A stretch of 64,000 nt of DNA from NCBI GenBank assembly GCA_030490835.1, contig CM059972.1:49951452-50015451 (forward strand), given 5' to 3'. Position numbers and translations under genes: made by a program. The stretch's first letter is position 1; each line of letters begins with the position of its first letter. Below, in pieces: positions 58,066 through 64,000 of the stretch. A model generated the notes under the pieces. That model saw only the letters and a list, made by a program, of their open reading frames with translations, was not told the origin of the DNA and made no database searches. The stretch is from Annona cherimola (lineage: Eukaryota; Streptophyta; Magnoliopsida; Magnoliales; Annonaceae).

Positions 58066-59780
58066 TTAATTGGGTTTGCATTGTTTTATGGATATTTTGT
58101 CATGCTGGTCAAGTTCCAGCCATTCTGCTTCAAGCTGTCTCTTCATTAGGAGCCCAGAATTTGAACAGTCGAGAACCATTGTTGAACTTCCATCTTTTAT
58201 CGCTTTAATTCTACTTTTCCTTCTTCTCTTTGTTGGAGATTTTACCAATTTGGAACCGAAGTACATTTCATCCCACTCCTGCTTCCAACATTCCTTGTAA
58301 CTTTATTCACTAAAACCGGCCACTATGTGACTGATGTTGCCCCCCTCAGTGGTGTTTTAAACTGTTTGGGTATAGGCTCATACCATTTTCCTATTTGCCT
58401 TGTCTAAGCTGCCATCAGTTAATTGTAGATAACCATGACCACCCAATCTAACTGCCATCTCCTCCAGTTGTTTGTTAATTGACCCATATAGCCTAGTACC
58501 TGTGTTAACTTTTATTGCTTCCACCTCGGTTCTTCTGTCATGATTCGACTTTATTGTTTCCATTCTTAGTTCATCTGCCGTGACTCAACTATAACCATTT
58601 TTGTTGTTCTACCATTTGGACACTGCTATTTGCTAGTTGTAGGGAGACCTATAAATGAAGGTGAGGACTTCAGTTAGTTCCCTATTTGTGTGTATTTCGG
58701 GATTATTCCTTTGCATTTAACACCGTTCTTCCCCAGTAATCATGCTTACACCATTCTGTCCCACACCTTCCAAGGGTACCATCTTGGTTTTATTATTTTG
58801 AATGACCTCCTTCGGATTTCCACCCAAGATTTTTATACAGAATTTATGACTGAACACGCCTCCTTAATTTCAATGGAAACAATATTTACTTCCTAACTTG
58901 TCTCCCCACTAATCCACTCCATCAGCAATCTCAGTTGATTACACTTTCCATACTTTTTTGGAATTTCCATTCCCCTCCATTGCTGACGTGGCACATCTTC
59001 CTTCCCACCTTCACCTGTCTCCAAGTAACTTTTTAGTTGTACTTGATTTATAGAACGAATCATCCTATTCTTACCACCTACCTTTGTACGTGCTTTGGGA
59101 AAGCTCCCATACTGAACTTTATTTTCATGTTGTTCATTACTTTACGGTGGATTTGTTAGACATTCTTTTTATGTGTGGCTTATTTTGCCATAGCCAAAGC
59201 AAAAAACTAGTAGATTTTCATACTAAAACGGAATCAACCTTTTCCCATGGATTTAAACTAAATATGAATTCCCCTCGAACATCCACTTATAGTTTTAGTT
59301 TCAATTCTTGATCCTTGATGACAGTATAAAAAAATATTGAAGGTGCCTTCGATTAGACTTGCAACTTTGGATTTTCAGTATATTAAAGGAATATTATTAA
59401 TATGAATTCAAACTTGAGCTTTTTATGGGCACGTCTATTGGATTCACTTGACTTGTGCAATTGACCATAGAGATGATATGCTGATCATGCAACCATGGTG
59501 ATCCATTCAAGACTAACCTCTTGTCATGCTCGTTATCAAAAACTATCATGTAAATCGTCAATCACTTCAAAAAATAGCACATGTTTTCTTCTAAGTTTCC
59601 TTATAGATGCCTTGAAGATCCCCTTGTTGTAGCTTCTTTTAGCTTGTATTGAGCACAATATGGTATGTTCACCATCAAGCTTCAAATGTTCAATGCTTTA
59701 TCCTCTAGTGTTAAAATTTGTAGCTCGATCTACAACCAATAGATTGTCTTCACTTTTTGCCATATTCACAAACTTTTTCT
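58066..59780 (-). pseudogene. LINE (L1-type) ORF1 remnant (DUF4283 and zinc knuckle)
   Basis: The minus strand at 59545-59440 encodes FDNEHDKRLVLNGSPWLHDQ and then HIISMVNCTS, matching the conserved F..E.D..RVL.G.PW motif of the DUF4283 RNA-binding region in plant LINE ORF1 proteins. Near 59195-59155 lies a damaged CCHC knuckle (CFGYGKISHT, stop, KEC), with Tyr in place of the second Cys. Further downstream (59000-58070) is low-conservation sequence with many stops. Order and strand agree with the endonuclease at 57520-58010. Confidence 0.65.
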
Positions 59781-60404
59781 TTTAGTTTTGAGATCCGTAG
59801 TTTATGATAAAAAAAATTGAGAGACTTCCCCTAATCCTACTTTAACACCTCTACCCCTCCCATATGACCGATATCTCACCTACTGTAGGAGACTTGAGAG
59901 AGGACCATCTCTCCAGTTTTTTCAAAATAAGAAGATTTGGGTTTTGCTCGTGAGCAATCTTATTCAAATATAAAAGCATCGTTTATATATAATTGATTGA
60001 GCAGAAAAATGGGTGGATCTCCCCTAGAAATCCATTTCTACCAAGCCTTTGATCAAAATTCACCTTTCTAGTTCTTATTAGGTAAAATTTTCAAATTAGC
60101 CTGAACCTACTCATCCTCTCCCTATTCAACTTTTATTTCAAATTTTGTCATTGTGCATTCCATATAGCCACCATCATCAGTAATTATAATTGTGAAAATA
60201 TAACTTTCAAATTAATGTTTAGCATCAAAATCATTTTATTTTGTAGAATTTGCACATTTGTAGATGAGACTTACACAATGATACTAGACAATTAATAATA
60301 TTTTCATGTCAATATAAATGACAAAAAATACAGTAGATGTGAAAAATGAATGGGATACAAGGAAGTGGGGTTGACATTTAAAATAGTAAACCCATTTAAT
60401 TTAA

Positions 60405-60539
<135 letters not shown>

Positions 60540-60869
60540 TAGGGATATACAACAAATGCAGAAATCATGAATATATATGATAATAATTTGCACACTTATT
60601 TATATTTTTACTTTTATACGGTCCTACTTGTACTTAGTTCATATGACTAAAATTACCTTTTTTGATTCTTATATGTATTTTATAAAATAAATAAAAAAAC
60701 TTACTATTTTCTTTGGGTTGGAGTGTGAAATTTTTGACACGGGCAAGAGAGTATAATATGTGAGAGGGAAATGCGACAAGTTGTGCGATTATCTTTCTAT
60801 AAGTTAATTTTAATTAACGGGGATTTCTCACATGTGAATCTGCAATGCTTCCCATGGAAGTCCCCGTAT

Positions 60870-61035
60870 AATGCCTTATTTTTTTGATTTTTTATAAATA
60901 TATTTTTTCTAAGGGTATTTAATCCATATATTAAGTTTTAATATGTTATAGTATTTTTACATATTTATTTATTTCTAAAAATCAATATTTTAAGGGATGA
61001 AAATGACGTAAATACCCTGAAAAAAAATAAGGCAT
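60870..61035. mobile_element. Small MITE-like element
   Basis: ATGCCTTATTTTTTT (60871-60885) and AAAAAAATAAGGCAT (61021-61035) are inverted copies. A second pair, AGGGTATTTA (60918) and TAAATACCCT (61009), lies inside. CGTAT flanks both sides (60865-60869, 61036-61040), a plausible target duplication. Confidence 0.5.
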
Positions 61036-63394
61036 CGTATTTGGCGGTCATGCGATGCATCAAATGTAAGCATCCTATAATCTCTAATTTTCTACTAAAA
61101 ATATATAAGAGGCCAACAACTATTGTATATATTATTATATTTGATTGATAAATATTGAGTCGATATAATAATTATAAAAAAATAACACACATATTGAAAT
61201 TTCACCGCATCGAGTAAAATTATGGACCTTGAAAACTTACTGCTCGTGGTAATTATTTGGCTACCTATAATCTTGCATATGTAGTCAAAGTTTATTGTAT
61301 ATTATTATAATTTTCTAATTTTACTCGTGTACACTATACAATCAAAATTCGGCATTTATAATATTTTTTCGTAATTATAACTTTTATGTGACAAATATTT
61401 AGTGGTTGTATATGGTGTGTATTACCCGACATAAGATAGTAGTTAAACATTGAAAAGAAAAAACAAGATGGTAGTTAAACATCATGTATTAAAAACATCA
61501 TTCAGCACTGGTGTTAAGCACTCCTTCTTAGCTTTTTGGCTAGGGTGCAACTTGAGTCGGGTTGAACTTGAATTTGATTTTCAACGGTGTTAGAACTCAC
61601 TTTTCTACAATCTGAGCCTCAAGAATCCGAACCCCATTTGTAAGTATGATAAGATTAGAGTTCAAGTACATGCAAACTTGAAGAACTCGAGCTCGATTTT
61701 CATTTTATATTTATTATAAAATATACTATACACATAATATTTAAACAATATTTCTCTATATTTTGTATATTTTATGTTATTTAAATTTTTATTTGAATAC
61801 ATGTTATGCATATTGTAATTATATTATAAATAAAGTATATTATTTTCCTTTATATTTATCTTTTTTCTATCATTCACTTTTACATCATTATTATTCATTT
61901 ATCTTGTTTTTTATGTTAAACTTTCTGAAAAATTTTCTTTATACTTTTATATTTTTTAAAAATATATAGTTTGACTGTATATTATTATGTTTACTTGCAT
62001 AATTTGTTATTATTATACAATCATATAAAATTCTAAACTTATTACTCTTAAATAAAATATAAACTCATCAACCTAAATTTCGACTTGAAACTCAACCCCA
62101 ACCTAATTTTCAAAAATAGGGTTAGGGTTTAGGTTTTATAAATTAGGTTATGGTTAGAATTAATGTTTTATAGATAGAGTTAGGATTAGGATTGAGGTGT
62201 GCTCGAGTTACGTAAGCCTATGTTTCACCCCTACTTTTGGCTAAAATCAAGTGTAGTATCTATTGTTATAAATTTAATATCTAACACAAATAACCCACAT
62301 ATCATATATTAAACTGATATTTATTCTTAATAATGTAGAATTTATTTTATATTATAAAAATTTTAAATATAGTCCAGTTTCATTTCAAGCAACACTTAGC
62401 GAAGAAATTTTTGTGGTACTAAACATTAAATATAGCCCCACTTCATTACTAAAGCACTTTTATACAACTAAATTTTGCTATAAAATCATAAATATAGTTA
62501 TATTTTGCTAGTTTAACTATAGTCAAATTTTAGAGATTAAAAAAAACTGTCGTCAAATTTCACTACAACTAAAACTTAAGTGCATGTAAACTTTGCTAAA
62601 AATAAATGTTAAAGACAACCAACATTTTTTGTATATAACTTCTATTATTGTTGGTTGTATTTAATATGTTATGCAGCAAATTATAGTTGTATATAACTAA
62701 ATGTAAGGAAATCATCTTCTACAAATTTTGTTACAAAGCTTGTATAACATCTTGAAAATGTTAAAAGAATGTTAAAACTCTTCACATATTCTTATATGTG
62801 CAATATATAGTCCTTAAAAAGTGTATGTTCAACTTGGCATCCTATGTTACAAGTAGACTTGCTGACCATTGAATTTTTAATCCAAAGAAACTTCGGGCTA
62901 AAATTTCTAATTTTAAAAAGTGATAATAGAAATAAAAAAATTTCTTTCTATTTCTTCTATCTCATTAATGCATAAACGTTTCTTTTGTTATTTTCCATTT
63001 CCTTAATGATCACATGGGAGTGACAATTAAATGAAAATTATATAAAGTGGGGGAGAGGAGAGATAAGGGAGTAGAGAGAGAAAGAGATGTGGTCATGAAT
63101 TAGATGAAGGGTCTAAAAAAGGGGTTTCACATGTAAAAAGGGAGGGCTAACAGCACAACAGATTTCTATTGGCAAATACATAAGGAGAGATTTATATTAT
63201 TTTGACTGAATTATTAATAGAAATATTCTATGAGCATGATACATAGATACATAGAGTATGTTGTTGACACAGATTTATATATGTACATATGTTAGTAGAA
63301 TGAATTTTTCGAAGTTATTAAGATGTTTCAATCATTTATACATACAAATTTAGTTATATATGTGAATTCAACTAGTATAAATTGCATGATTAAC

Positions 63395-64000
63395 AATCAA
63401 ACTTGAAGTTGACTCTAAGAGTGACTTGAGTAAGTTGCATTCCAAGTTGACTCAACAATCAACTTCAAGGCATATTTGAAGATAGAAAATTAGAGATGAG
63501 AGTTTCATTGTTGAAGTCGCATTCCAAGTAGACTCCAAGATGCTACTTGGATGAAGTCAAATATGAAGTCAACCTTTGCATGTGACTTGGAGACCGCTAG
63601 GCTACTCGAAAATTCTCTAACTCCAAAATTACGTTCGAAGTTGCACCTAAGTCGAGTCTAACTGCGTCTTGGAGGAAATCGAAGACACTACTAAGCAACT
63701 TAGCAGAACAAATAGATTTTTGCATTTTATGTCTTATAGTATGAATAATGAAGTCGCATCCCTAAATCGGCTTCATATGCGACTTGAGCGAAGTGCAAAA
63801 CAAAGTCAAATCAAATGTGAGACTTGGAAGAAAGAAAAGAAGACAAAAGAAAGACTAAGGAGCTAAAGGCCTAAGATATTACGAAGTCAAAGTCAAAGTC
63901 GACTTCACCCTCGACTTGGGTAAGTCTTGGCTCAAAGTCAACTCCACATTCAACTTGAAGGATAAGGCTAAAAGGAAAATGTTGTGAGTGAAAATGAAGC
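63395..64000 (+). mobile_element. Degenerate Copia (SIRE-like) LTR, running off the window
   Basis: It repeats the GAAGTCGCA ... GTCGACT ... TGCGACTTGG pattern of the LTR dyad clusters with many changes (for example TTGAAGTCGCATTCCAAG at 63514, GAAGTCGCATCCCTAAATCG at 63750). The plus orientation is inferred from the order of half-motifs. It is clearly older than the other Copia LTRs here. Confidence 0.6.

Noticed and set aside
62110..62200. Telomere-like GGGTTAGGGTTTAGG stretch
   Set aside because: Only a few irregular units, not a run of the plant TTTAGGG repeat.

Overview
The window is a stretch of flowering-plant nuclear DNA, probably from a eudicot. It is AT-rich and dominated by plant-type LTR retrotransposons (Copia/SIRE-like and two kinds of Ty3/gypsy), a plant L1-type LINE, small inverted-repeat elements, and one intron-containing plant gene. 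Nothing identifies the species. I see no bacterial-type operons, no CRISPR array, and no tRNA or rRNA gene.

Layout. 1-12.1 kb is a pile of Ty3/gypsy debris. A decayed Tat/Athila-like pol on the minus strand was split by a solo LTR (9073-12059, target duplication GCCTT). It was also entered by a chromovirus-like element (LTR 4192-8172, tRNA-Met primer site, leader ORF, gag, protease), which is cut at its left end by a Copia LTR running off the window. 12.1-19.4 kb is a second chromovirus-like element on the plus strand, with a decayed gag and a 4.5-kb 3' LTR. 19.45-36.15 kb is a minus-strand non-autonomous LTR element (here 'element B') with a tRNA-Asp-like primer site and a single 576-codon ORF. 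Its 5' LTR was later split by a nearly complete SIRE-like Copia element (25176-33892, target duplication GAATC). Element B itself lies inside an older copy of the same Copia family, whose pol remnants flank it at 19394-19453 and 36153-37792. The region is therefore a Copia-gypsy-Copia sandwich.

37.8-45.2 kb is AT-rich. It holds a minisatellite-rich array (40.3-41.3 kb) and an unrecognised GC-richer block, both lying between inverted copies of a short conserved sequence.

45.24-64 kb carries the only host gene I can support: the 5' part of a serine carboxypeptidase-like gene on the plus strand. Exons are at 45244-45568, 46921-47028 and 60430-60525, with clean GT/AG sites and matching phases, and the rest lies beyond the window. 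The 13.4-kb second intron is inflated by a minus-strand LINE. That LINE is interrupted by a fold-back element, a possible TRIM, and a gypsy solo LTR (49195-56820, target duplication ACAAC), which in turn contains a Copia solo LTR (49818-51540, target duplication TTTAT). The exons still join in frame across all of this.

The least ordinary signals are a regularly spaced array (about 48 bp) of short palindromes in the chromovirus LTRs, the clustered GTCGAC-centred dyads in the Copia LTRs, and element B itself. I found no convincing wholly new molecular system. The retroelement genes are mostly broken, and element lineage names are inferred from motifs rather than from searches.
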